Below are positions 26,547-34,782 of a stretch of DNA of 64,000 nucleotides, piece by piece. The stretch is from Ktedonobacter robiniae (GTDB lineage Bacteria; Chloroflexota; Ktedonobacteria; Ktedonobacterales; Ktedonobacteraceae). The translations under genes were made by a program, and so were the position numbers. The notes under the pieces are model-generated. The model did not search any database. It was given only the letters and a program-made list of their open reading frames with translations, and was not told the origin of the DNA. Numbering within the stretch: position 1 is the stretch's first letter; each line of letters starts with the position of its first letter. The stretch spans positions 1,302,001 to 1,366,000 of the forward strand of contig NZ_BNJG01000001.1 in the NCBI RefSeq assembly GCF_016587375.1, in the 5' to 3' direction.

Positions 26547-27074
26547 TTAATCCTCCCTACCGATAACAATCGCACCCACAATCGCTACCAGCAGCACCAC
26601 AGAGGCAATTTCGAAGGGCAGGACGTAGCTATAGGACGTGGGGCTGTAAAGCAGTTGCCCAATCGCAACAACATTATTAATGTGGGCAGGTAGTTGATGG
26701 CCTCCACCAGTGCTGGTATTTGAAATCGCAAGCGCACTATTGAATAAGCCGTACAAAATGCTCCCACCAACAAAGGCGCTGATGATGGCTGCAATCCACC
26801 AGAGCCTGTTCGCTGGATTTGTGCGCTGTAGCCCCCCAATGCGCGTCAACATCAGCGCAAAGAGGATCAAAATGGTTACCGCGCCCGCATAGATCAGAAT
26901 TTGTACAATAGCGATGAATTCGGCGTTGAGCAGGATATAAATACCACCAGCCATCACAAACACAAAAAACAACGCAATCGCGCTGTGTACAATGTTACGA
27001 AGGCTGACTACCAGCAACGCCGCCACCACCAGGATCGTTGCCAGGATCCAGAACATAAGGGCGGCAAAGTCCAT
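26547..27074 (-). CDS. nuoJ: NADH-quinone oxidoreductase subunit J
   Basis: A 175-residue membrane subunit with five helices. Family signatures are RNIVHSAIALFFVFVMAGGIYILLNAEFIAIVQILIYAGAVTILILFALML, including the conserved glutamate and the TM3 pi-bulge region. GGAGG seven bases before the ATG sets the start. It is the first gene here. NuoA-NuoI are not upstream within the window, so this is a split complex I locus or the peripheral-arm genes lie elsewhere. Confidence 0.93.
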   Translation of the reverse strand: MDFAALMFWILATILVVAALLVVSLRNIVHSAIALFFVFVMAGGIYILLNAEFIAIVQILIYAGAVTILILFALMLTRIGGLQRTNPANRLWWIAAIISAFVGGSILYGLFNSALAISNTSTGGGHQLPAHINNVVAIGQLLYSPTSYSYVLPFEIASVVLLVAIVGAIVIGRED

Positions 27075-27184
27075 AAAAAAACCTCCGGGTAATATCGGAT
27101 CGTAATTTCAGTTCTTGGACAAGAGGAGAAGATTACATTCCATTTGGTACTCTATAAGTTGTATTGTATCACCCATGACGAGCG

Positions 27185-27208
27185 GTAGAATACCAGTAGG
27201 TATTCTAC
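27185..27208. terminator. hairpin upstream of nuoJ
   Basis: GTAGAATACC-AGTA-GGTATTCTAC forms a perfect 10-bp stem with a 4-base loop. No T-run follows on either strand, so it may be a regulatory stem or a terminator of transcription entering from the right. Confidence 0.4.
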
Positions 27209-27516
27209 TTAGCCAGGCAAGTGCAAACCCCTAAACGGCCTACACCTGGGGTCATCATTGTACGAGGTCACGTCCGCGTGAGCCTCTTACCTCTCATTAC
27301 ACGAAAGGCTCCTGGTAGATGGTGTCACCATTACCCGGATCTGCTACCCCTTTGAGACTATACCTGGTGCAAGGGTTTGCACTGACAGTGCTTGCGTCAT
27401 TCCTGGTAACGGTTCTCGTCACATGGGAGGAAGAGTGCCTGTTATCCCATTTGGGATTCTAGCAAAACATAGGAGTCATGACAAGGGGAGAAACGGGTCA
27501 CCAACCGCCTTCTCAC

Positions 27517-27711
27517 TCAATTGCATGTCACTTCCACCAGAAGATCCACCTTTTTAGGGAGAAACATTTCGCTTCCCCATACGTCTATGCTTAATAATAG
27601 TGGGAGAAAGCTTAACCACTTTACGGCCTCATACGTATACTTACTATGGGGTCTGCCCTTCAGCTTGTGCAGCAAATTCGGGAGAGCGGGTACTTCCCTG
27701 TTTATCCTATA
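27517..27711 (-). pseudogene. possible coding remnant, 64 open codons, no start
   Basis: The minus strand stays open for 64 codons with a plausible peptide (NLLHKLKGRPHSKYTYEAVKW is part of it, shortened here to KLKGRPHSKYTYEAV) but lacks a start codon and ribosome-binding site. No family is recognised. It may be a decayed mobile-element protein or chance. Confidence 0.2.
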
Positions 27712-27894
27712 TCACTCTGTGTAGTCCCCGTTCTATCCAGATTTGCTACACACTAGTTTGTAGACTCTCGTTGTGTCACAATAGTTATGCATATTTGCCA
27801 ACTTCTGAGCCAAGCAGGCGATTATAGCGCGCCTTCTTCGCGAAATATCATCTGACATGCTGTTGATAACGCTTCTGGTACATACCTGGTATGC

Positions 27895-27900
27895 TATAAT
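27895..27900 (+). promoter_or_regulatory. putative -10 box for the pseudokinase gene
   Basis: TATAAT preceded by TATGC, with TTCTGG 16 bp upstream. It lies 48 bp before the start codon. Confidence 0.4.
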
Positions 27901-27947
27901 TTTCTTAGACACGATAACTCTAGAGTAAAAAGGCGTAGTAGAGGAAC

Positions 27948-30194
27948 ATGAGCGTAACACAAACTCCATCTGACCAGAAACAGCCCACGACTGTGCGCTG
28001 CAATAACTGCAACGCGGTCCTGCCCCCACACGCAACTTTTTGTGGCTCCTGCGGCCAGCGCATAGATAAAACCGTCAGAACCATGACTCCTATAGATCAG
28101 AGTGATATCGCTGAGCGCTATCGTATCACCTCCCTCATTCATCGCAATAGTCAGGTGCAACTCCTCTTCGCCCAGGATAATCAGTCGCATCACCAGGTTA
28201 TCATCCGCGATATCGATCTCTCGGCACTTGATGAAGCCGCACAACAACAAGCTCTTGAAGCCGCTCAGCAAGAGTATGAGTTGTTACGCCAGAAACGCAT
28301 CCCCGATTTAACCTCTGCTATAGATCTGCGCTACTTTCAGGAGCACCTCCACCTGGTAGCAGAATGGCCTTTCGCGGGCGCAGAGAAGAAACAGGAGGCC
28401 CGACATCGCCAGACGCTGCATGATCTCCTGGAAAGCGAAGCGGGGCTTCCAGATGAAGATACGGCCATTAGCTGGGGTTATCGCCTGAGCAAGGTGGTTG
28501 AACGCCTGCATAAACAAAATATTGTTCTCGGCGACCTCGATCCGCACGCGATCCTGGTGGATGGTAACGCCTATGATGGCCTGCCAGCCCTGATGGTCTC
28601 CTGGCTTCCGGCCGCCATTCGGAACTTACTGGATGACTCGACTCAGGTTACAACACGCAATCCCTTCAGCGCTCCCGAGACACAGCAGGGCATATATGAT
28701 CGCAGCACAGACATCTATAGCCTGGGTGCGATCCTCTACCTCCTACTGACCGGGACAGCACCAGACGAGACCACACAGCGCAAAAAACGCGCCTCAACCT
28801 CGCCACGTGAGATCAATCCCCAGATTGGCAGTAAGATCGACGAGGTCGTGAGCAAGGCCCTAAGCACAGATCCAGCCAAACGCTTTCGCAGCGTCAAAGA
28901 ATTGGCGGAGATCCTGCTCGACCTCTCTTCGAGCACCAAGCCCGTGCGCCCGGTGAAAAACGCCAACCGTATGACACGTAAGCGCGCCCAGATTGCTCAG
29001 GAGAATCAGGCGCTCTCGCAGACGACGCAGAGGCAAGCTATCACAACACCCGATACTAACTCTGAGGCAGCCCCTGCTGCCACTAGCGAGGGCGAGAAGA
29101 CACTCATCATTCCGAGAGATGGCGAAGCTACCATCATTGTTCGGCCTCAAGCGAAAGCACAATCACAATCACCAGAGAAGACTGTGCCAGGGGCCGCTGT
29201 CCCGCCAAAGCCGGAGACCAACGCCAGCGAACACACGGCGACCTCAACGACCGAGGCGGCAACAGCCTCCGCAAGCGCCATTGAGGATATCAAGACCCAG
29301 CAGATCGCAACCATCAGTAGTGAGAAAACCATCAGTATGCCAGCGCTCTCGCGGCAACCCAAGGCGACCGCCGATATTGATACGCAGGCCATCGATGCCC
29401 AACCTACAATGGCATTGAGCCTGCCGCCCACACCCAAGGCTGCACCTGCGACACAACCACATCGAGAAGAAGCCTCGACCTCCCAGCCCGAGCCCGAGAA
29501 ACCAGCCGGAGGGGAGAACGACAACGGCCTGGTCACCAACCTGCAATCATTCCTGCCAGCGCCCAACGCGCTGCCAGCGAAAATCAAGGAGCATCAGCTG
29601 GTACAGCGTGTGCGTGAGCGCGTCAATGATCGCTTCCTGCCCGCAATCTCGCACATCGTTCGTTCGCTGAGCACACAGGCCAGGGAGACCAGTGCTAAGC
29701 ACCCGGTGCTCCAGCAATTGCAACACTTTATCCTGGGTGTTCAGCGTCGTGATATCGCAGCCGCGGCCCTCATCGAGACTCCGCTACGTGTCCAACCAGA
29801 TCAGAGCTATACGTTGCGCATCAGCGTCATGGGACGCGATGAGCCACATATTCCTGACGAGGCGACCGCCGATACGCCCCTCAGTGGACTGAGTGCTCTT
29901 GCAGCGGGTGACCTGGTACATATCGAGATCCGCACCACCCTCATCCAGCGCCTGGCCTATGTCGTACAGAAGGCCGATATCCAGGTGCCACGCAAGGGCT
30001 ACGCCGCTGAGGTCACGATTCCAATGCAGCCCTTTGAAAGCTCCGTCGCCGGACGCCGTGAACGCCTCTATGTTCATTTCACCGACGAATTTCGCAATCC
30101 ACTGTATGAGCAGCCTTTCGCTGTCGAACTCTTCGTCTCACCACTCGTGCAAGCTGGCCGTGAGGGCCACGACGTCCTCACCATCCCTTTCTAG
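27948..30194 (+). CDS. zinc-ribbon protein kinase-like protein (predicted pseudokinase)
   Basis: The 748-residue protein has an N-terminal zinc ribbon (Cys18, Cys21, Cys32, Cys35), a Hanks-type kinase fold (about 55-330), a long disordered Thr/Ala/Pro/Glu-rich stretch (about 345-540) and a conserved-looking C-terminal beta-rich domain (about 600-748). The kinase lobe keeps the APE motif (242-244) and YDRSTDIYSLGAILYLLLTG, but the VAIK lysine is Arg (Arg87), HRDLKPEN reads LGDLDPHAI (Asp196 kept, Asn replaced by Ala) and DFG is missing (VSWLP). Phosphotransfer therefore looks unlikely, and a signalling scaffold is the better guess. No membrane helix is seen. Confidence 0.75.
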   Translation: MSVTQTPSDQKQPTTVRCNNCNAVLPPHATFCGSCGQRIDKTVRTMTPIDQSDIAERYRITSLIHRNSQVQLLFAQDNQSHHQVIIRDIDLSALDEAAQQQALEAAQQEYELLRQKRIPDLTSAIDLRYFQEHLHLVAEWPFAGAEKKQEARHRQTLHDLLESEAGLPDEDTAISWGYRLSKVVERLHKQNIVLGDLDPHAILVDGNAYDGLPALMVSWLPAAIRNLLDDSTQVTTRNPFSAPETQQGIYDRSTDIYSLGAILYLLLTGTAPDETTQRKKRASTSPREINPQIGSKIDEVVSKALSTDPAKRFRSVKELAEILLDLSSSTKPVRPVKNANRMTRKRAQIAQENQALSQTTQRQAITTPDTNSEAAPAATSEGEKTLIIPRDGEATIIVRPQAKAQSQSPEKTVPGAAVPPKPETNASEHTATSTTEAATASASAIEDIKTQQIATISSEKTISMPALSRQPKATADIDTQAIDAQPTMALSLPPTPKAAPATQPHREEASTSQPEPEKPAGGENDNGLVTNLQSFLPAPNALPAKIKEHQLVQRVRERVNDRFLPAISHIVRSLSTQARETSAKHPVLQQLQHFILGVQRRDIAAAALIETPLRVQPDQSYTLRISVMGRDEPHIPDEATADTPLSGLSALAAGDLVHIEIRTTLIQRLAYVVQKADIQVPRKGYAAEVTIPMQPFESSVAGRRERLYVHFTDEFRNPLYEQPFAVELFVSPLVQAGREGHDVLTIPF

Positions 30195-30201
30195 AACAGA
30201 G

Positions 30202-30245
30202 AAAAAGGGCAGGGGAGGGGTCGCGACCCCTCCCCTGCCCTTTTT
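30202..30245. terminator. bidirectional intrinsic terminator
   Basis: A perfect 22-bp palindrome with a GC-rich core (AGGGCAGGGGAGGGGTCG) ends in an A-run on the left and a T-run on the right. It sits between convergent genes ending at 30194 and 30253. Confidence 0.9.
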
Positions 30246-30252
30246 TCATACT

Positions 30253-31596
30253 CTAAACACCGAAGACAAAGACGGTCCCCGCCATCATGCCAAAGAGCAA
30301 AATCAAGAGCAAGCCTTCAAGCCAGACAAGCTCACCATCCCTGGTAATCTCGCTGAACAAGAAGGTCGTCAGGCCCAGTACTGAGAGTTCAACCACGCTA
30401 AACACCAGGTCCAAGCGCTGTGGCATAAAGAGACTGATCAGCACCAGGATCGGAGCCACCAGCAGGGCGATCTGGATCGAAGAGCCAGCCGAGGCCGCCA
30501 GGACCATTCCAATGCGCTTATCCAGCGACATAGAAATGGTATTAAAGTACTCGGGCAAGGCACCAATCAGAGGCAAGAAGACCAGCCCCACAAAGGCATC
30601 ATTCCAGCCCAGCGTCTTCGTTACAGGCTCAATTGAACCCACAAGAATTTCAGAAACGAGGGCCACCCCAATTGTGGCCGCAGCTAACAAGAGCAAGGAA
30701 CGCCACAGGGGCGGCTTATGCTCCTGTGTCTCCACTTTTTTCGCCTCGGGATGAGCCAGGTTGGCGGCAACTGGATCAAGGGTGGTAGCAGGCTGCCCAT
30801 TCTTCTGTCCAGCCTGTTCTGACTCCCCCTGCGCCTTAACTGTCACGGCGCTACGCGCCTTCTCGTGCTCCATAATAGCGTCAACGGCGCTATCGATCTT
30901 CTTAAGTGTCCCTGTCTTCCCCTGGATTCCACTCTGAATCACGTGGTGCCGATACGTGAGCAAGCGCGAGATGGCAGCCATGGAACGCGCGCCTACAGTC
31001 ACGTTCAATTCCTCCTCGCCCTCCTCCGCTTTGTCACCTACGTGGAAGACACTGAAGAGCACCGACGCCAGGTAGCCCACGAGCAGCACCACGGCCACAT
31101 AATCCGAGAGATTATGCTCCATCGCAGGGTCATAATGGATGGCTTTAGCCTGAAAACTGGCCAGGGTAGGCAGAATCAAGCCTCCCATACAGAGTGCGAA
31201 AAGTGAGGCGTACTGACTCGCGGGGCGCGTCTCAAACTTCAGGCGCCCATGCTTAAAGCCTCCTACACAAACGGAAATCCCCAGGACCAGAAGCGCATTG
31301 CCCAGGATGGCCCCAATAATAGAGGCGCTGACAACGTTGACCAGGCCCTGGCGCAAGGCCAGAATACTAATAATGAGCTCAGTGGCGTTGCCAAAGGTCG
31401 CGAATAGCAGTCCGCCAATGCGCTCACCCGTGTGCTCAGCGACCTCCTCAACGGCCTGTCCAATAAGCGCAGCCAGAGGCACAATACCCAGGGCAGCAAT
31501 CAGAAACAGCAGGAGTGGTGGAAGTTCAATATGCAAAAGATCAAGCCCTATCGCGATCACAGCGAAGAGCAATAGGAAATATAGCCAGCGCGGCAT
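30253..31596 (-). CDS. calcium/proton exchanger (CAX family)
   Basis: The 447-residue membrane antiporter has two homologous halves, each with an alpha-repeat: LFATFGNATELIISI in the first half and a divergent version, LIGALPEYFNTISMSLDKRIGMVLAASAGSSIQIALLVAP, in the second. The usual GNAAEH of repeat two reads GALPEY here, so ion-site residues differ from textbook CAX. A cytoplasmic loop of about 100 residues with acidic and basic stretches separates the halves. ATG 31596 is chosen because AGGGAGGG lies about eight bases upstream; a longer frame to 31635 lacks this. Confidence 0.88.
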   Translation of the reverse strand: MPRWLYFLLLFAVIAIGLDLLHIELPPLLLFLIAALGIVPLAALIGQAVEEVAEHTGERIGGLLFATFGNATELIISILALRQGLVNVVSASIIGAILGNALLVLGISVCVGGFKHGRLKFETRPASQYASLFALCMGGLILPTLASFQAKAIHYDPAMEHNLSDYVAVVLLVGYLASVLFSVFHVGDKAEEGEEELNVTVGARSMAAISRLLTYRHHVIQSGIQGKTGTLKKIDSAVDAIMEHEKARSAVTVKAQGESEQAGQKNGQPATTLDPVAANLAHPEAKKVETQEHKPPLWRSLLLLAAATIGVALVSEILVGSIEPVTKTLGWNDAFVGLVFLPLIGALPEYFNTISMSLDKRIGMVLAASAGSSIQIALLVAPILVLISLFMPQRLDLVFSVVELSVLGLTTFLFSEITRDGELVWLEGLLLILLFGMMAGTVFVFGV

Positions 31597-31631
31597 CTGG
31601 TTTCCCTCCCTAAACACGATAAACATTGTCT

Positions 31632-31693
31632 CCACATATGTCTCATCAATGAAGTGGCGCGGCTTGCCACCTCATTCTTACACGCATATGTGG
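31632..31693. repeat. nested inverted repeat in the CAX leader
   Basis: Outer arms CCACATATG/CATATGTGG enclose inner arms GAAGTGGC/GCCACCTC. It lies between the GH15 gene and the CAX gene on the minus strand and could act as a terminator or leader structure. Confidence 0.5.
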
Positions 31694-31731
31694 GCAGAAC
31701 CGTTGTAGCACGGTCTGCTCATCAGTATATC

Positions 31732-33720
31732 TTATTTCCCCTGTAAACGCGCATATTTTCCCAGGTACCAGCGAATGGTCATGACAAATTCGGCCTGGCT
31801 CCAGGTCAATGGGGAGACGCTCAACGGCTCACCCTGAAATGGGTGAACCTGCTCGGCCATGATGCCGCTGGCTAATGCATGCTTATGCACCCAATCCAGG
31901 AGTGGAAGCGCCTGGTGCAAGGCATCGAGCGATTGCGCGCAGGCAATGCGATACTGCGCCAACCAGAGGGTGCAGATAAACCACGGGTTTCCTTGCGCTT
32001 GAGCCATATCGTGTGTAACTTGATAATAGTAATCGTTCTCGTAGCGGGCCATACCACCCACCTCGGTCTTCACCCAGAGAACCTGCTCCAGGGCCTGCAT
32101 CGTCGCACGCAACTGGGGATCATCCAACGACAGCATCCCAAAGAGGAAGAGGCCACACAGGCTGCTGTCCAGCGTGGCATCCTTGCGGATGATACCATCC
32201 TGCTCAACAACAAGCATACGCACAAAATGCCCTCGCTGCTCATCCCAGAAATGCTGGATGGTCGCTGCTTTGATCTCTTCGGCTGCCGCCTGGTACTTTG
32301 CCGCCAGGTCCTTCTCGCCAAAGAAGCTGGAGAAATTAGCCGCCGCCTGCAAGCCAGCATAGACCGCGGCATTGGTAAAGGCTAAGATGCCGCGCCGCTC
32401 CTCCCATAGGTCAAAGGAGGCACCAGGTAGGCCCGTCGTCTGCTCGCGGTAGGAGACGAGAAAATCGGCTGCGGGAACGATCAGGGAACGAAAGTGCGGA
32501 GCTACAAACTCGACATCGCGAAAACAAAGGTAGTGCTGCCAGAGGCTATAGATCACCAGGGCCGTTTCATCCTCCTGAATGGGGAGTTGGGGCTTTCCCT
32601 CGTCATCGACCCAGGCCTGCCAACTACTGCCCCAGGAACGATCTGGATTATATTTGTGCAACAGGTAACCGTCCTCCGTCAGCACGCCGGCACAGAAGTC
32701 AAAGAAGCTACGTGTAATCTCGCCATAGCCCGCATGACTCAGGGCATTGGCGACGAGGGCACCATCTCGTGGCCACATGTAGGAGTAGCTATCGTTATTG
32801 TAATGCTGGACATCCGCGTCATTGGCTGCCATGATCGCGCCACCAGCGTCAATCTGCGTGCGCAGCACCAGCAAACTACGTTTATAGAGGTCAACCAGTT
32901 CCGGTGACAGGTCCGCGAAGGCCTGCTCCTCCTTGTTCACCCAGCACAACCAGTAATTACGTGTACGCTCAAGCAGGCCTTCAGCACCCCGCTCACGCAC
33001 GAGTTGATCGAGCCGTACAACTGCAGGTAAATCTGAGCCGACCGCGAGCCAGTGATAGGCAAGCTCACTCTTTCCTGCCTGGATGGTTGGCAGGTAGAGG
33101 GCAATGGTGCCATCCACAGAACCTTGTGCGATAGCGTGACGCCCAAGCTCTCCATCTTCGGCATCGCGCCAGGTCCCCTCCGCGCCATTCACCTCTTTGA
33201 CACCCGTAGCCCAGCTACTCACGCCCGTCACGCATTGCTCCCCCTGGCCCACCTGCCCGCTCTGCAAAAAATAGCCCTGCTGCTTGTAGGCAATCAACGC
33301 CTGCTGTTGAGGGTAGTAAAAGACCGTATTGGCATCCCGGTCGTTCCAGATATGCCAATCGTAGTGGAAGAAGAGACGGACGTTCCGCGCCTGCTCGGCC
33401 AGGTTTGTAACCTCAATCCGTCGAATCAAAATGGGGCGATCAAAATCTACCACGTCCGTGCATACCAGGCGCACTTGCAATCGTGGATGCTCCAGCGTGA
33501 CGTGGGTTACCAGCGTCTCTTTCTCATAGAGAAGCTCTCGCTGCCACTCTGGCGCGTCAAGCCAGGCAAACTGCCCATCCACCCAGATACCTGTATGCGA
33601 AATATCGCCCGCTGTATGCAACTCCTGACCGACATGTGGCCAGTAGATATCACGCAGGTTATAGCTTTTATCAAAGTTGACAAGCAAGTGGCCATTACCC
33701 AATGGAAGATCACGCGGCAT
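31732..33720 (-). CDS. glycoside hydrolase family 15 (glucoamylase/glucodextranase-like)
   Basis: The 662-residue enzyme has an N-terminal beta-sandwich domain (about 1-270) and a C-terminal (alpha/alpha)6 barrel (about 280-640). GH15 signatures include SYSYMWPRDGALVANAL, LPIQEDETALVIYSLWQHY, FDLWEERRG (likely general acid region) and GNPWFICTLWLAQYR (region of the general base). It probably releases glucose from alpha-glucans or related oligosaccharides. No signal peptide is seen, suggesting cytoplasmic action. AGGAG six bases before the ATG supports the start. Confidence 0.9.
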   Translation of the reverse strand: MPRDLPLGNGHLLVNFDKSYNLRDIYWPHVGQELHTAGDISHTGIWVDGQFAWLDAPEWQRELLYEKETLVTHVTLEHPRLQVRLVCTDVVDFDRPILIRRIEVTNLAEQARNVRLFFHYDWHIWNDRDANTVFYYPQQQALIAYKQQGYFLQSGQVGQGEQCVTGVSSWATGVKEVNGAEGTWRDAEDGELGRHAIAQGSVDGTIALYLPTIQAGKSELAYHWLAVGSDLPAVVRLDQLVRERGAEGLLERTRNYWLCWVNKEEQAFADLSPELVDLYKRSLLVLRTQIDAGGAIMAANDADVQHYNNDSYSYMWPRDGALVANALSHAGYGEITRSFFDFCAGVLTEDGYLLHKYNPDRSWGSSWQAWVDDEGKPQLPIQEDETALVIYSLWQHYLCFRDVEFVAPHFRSLIVPAADFLVSYREQTTGLPGASFDLWEERRGILAFTNAAVYAGLQAAANFSSFFGEKDLAAKYQAAAEEIKAATIQHFWDEQRGHFVRMLVVEQDGIIRKDATLDSSLCGLFLFGMLSLDDPQLRATMQALEQVLWVKTEVGGMARYENDYYYQVTHDMAQAQGNPWFICTLWLAQYRIACAQSLDALHQALPLLDWVHKHALASGIMAEQVHPFQGEPLSVSPLTWSQAEFVMTIRWYLGKYARLQGK

Positions 33721-33753
33721 AAAAGACTCCTTGTTTCGGATCAGAAGTAACTC

Positions 33754-33782
33754 TTGTGAAGATTGCTTTTTTCTGCGATACT
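33754..33782 (+). promoter_or_regulatory. putative promoter of the membrane protein gene
   Basis: TTGTGA (33754-33759) and GATACT (33777-33782) have a 17-bp spacer, 38 bp before the start codon. Confidence 0.4.
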
Positions 33783-33820
33783 CTATGATGCGACATAAGA
33801 AAAAAGAAGGTTAGGCACTC

Positions 33821-34705
33821 ATGAGAAAGCGCAGCTTATTAGCACGACTACGCACTAATGGATTCTACTACCTGGTGAGTTCGCTCCTCCTGCTGGTAGC
33901 CATTCCGCTCTACCAGGTGCTGGTGCTGAACCCTACTGGCTTTAGCGATACCCGTACCACAGGCCATCTCAACGATTATCTCTTCTGGTTAGGCAACCAC
34001 ACCTCTCTCTTTGTTATTTATCGCGGCTTGCTCGCTATTGCCTTCGCCATTCTCTTCACCATGCCTTATACGCTCTATCGCATTATTGTAGCGCAAGAAA
34101 TCCTGGGCCGCTCGCCCGATGAGGAGAGTATTGCCGAAGCCGAGATAGAGCTAGAAGAAAATGAAGAGCTAGAGGAGCTCGCTGAAGAAGAGGCCGAAGC
34201 CAACGAAATTGAGCCTGAAGAAGAGGCAACAGAAGAGAACACGATGCCTGAATTTGCCTGGCGAGGCAAGGGCTTCGCGATCATTGCGGTCTGGACGGGA
34301 ACAGCTGGAATCGCTTTATTTGTGCTTGGAACCTTCCTGGGAACCATTTATCTCCTGAACGCCAGCCATGGTTTTATGCAAACGGGAGAAGCTCCCGCCA
34401 ACATAGGGACGCTTGATGCCATCTTTACCATCACGACCAATACCGTTAGCATTGGCCTGATTGCCATCAGTTCTATGTTCTTTGGTGCTATGATTGCCCG
34501 CGCAGGTAAGCGCCTCTGGCCTGGCAACTGGCTCTGGTTTAGCTATATGGCCCTGGCGGTCGCAGCACTGCTGAGCGGAAGCGCGGTTGGCGTCGCCAGC
34601 GCGCCTTCGACGGGGCAGGCCACGCTGACCACCTTCGCCATTTTGCTCTTTGGCATATGGAACCTCTGGCATAGCATCATGCTGCTACGCCTGAAGGCAG
34701 AATAG
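33821..34705 (+). CDS. hypothetical multi-pass membrane protein with acidic linker
   Basis: The 294-residue protein has about six membrane helices: two before and four after a strikingly acidic cytoplasmic or outer segment (about 100-142), in which Glu dominates (EAEIELEENEELEELAEEE). The helices carry ordinary hydrophobic residues and no recognisable active site. No family is recognised. It is transcribed away from the GH15 gene and ends at a family A palindrome shared with the convergent TPR gene. The acidic stretch could bind divalent cations or a basic partner; this is speculation. Confidence 0.6.
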   Translation: MRKRSLLARLRTNGFYYLVSSLLLLVAIPLYQVLVLNPTGFSDTRTTGHLNDYLFWLGNHTSLFVIYRGLLAIAFAILFTMPYTLYRIIVAQEILGRSPDEESIAEAEIELEENEELEELAEEEAEANEIEPEEEATEENTMPEFAWRGKGFAIIAVWTGTAGIALFVLGTFLGTIYLLNASHGFMQTGEAPANIGTLDAIFTITTNTVSIGLIAISSMFFGAMIARAGKRLWPGNWLWFSYMALAVAALLSGSAVGVASAPSTGQATLTTFAILLFGIWNLWHSIMLLRLKAE

Positions 34706-34711
34706 GCAACC

Positions 34712-34775
34712 GATGCTGCTAAAGCACGCGTCTACAATATCACAGCCATATGTAGACGCGTGCTTTAGCAGCGTC
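34712..34775. repeat. long palindrome, family A copy 3
   Basis: Arms 34712-34740 and 34748-34775 pair with one mismatch and one bulge. The core GCTGCTAAAGCACGCGTCTAC matches copies 1 and 2 with compensating changes on both arms (GTAC to GCAC). It lies between convergent genes. Confidence 0.8.
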
Positions 34776-34782
34776 AGCCATG

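Larger units (their letters stand above)
27075..27947. other. long non-coding stretch with structured segments
   Basis: No intact gene is supported over about 870 bp. Visible structures are a 10-bp-stem hairpin (27185-27208), an outer pairing GTGCAAACCC/GGGTTTGCAC (27219-27228 with 27373-27382) enclosing further stems such as 27264-27286, and a minus-strand frame without a good start (27517-27711). A remnant of a mobile element or an unrecognised structured RNA both fit. The strand and extent are uncertain. Confidence 0.4.

Noticed and set aside
29147..29587. Long minus-strand frame opposite the disordered part of the pseudokinase
   Set aside because: It is a shadow produced by low-complexity GC-rich codons on the other strand.
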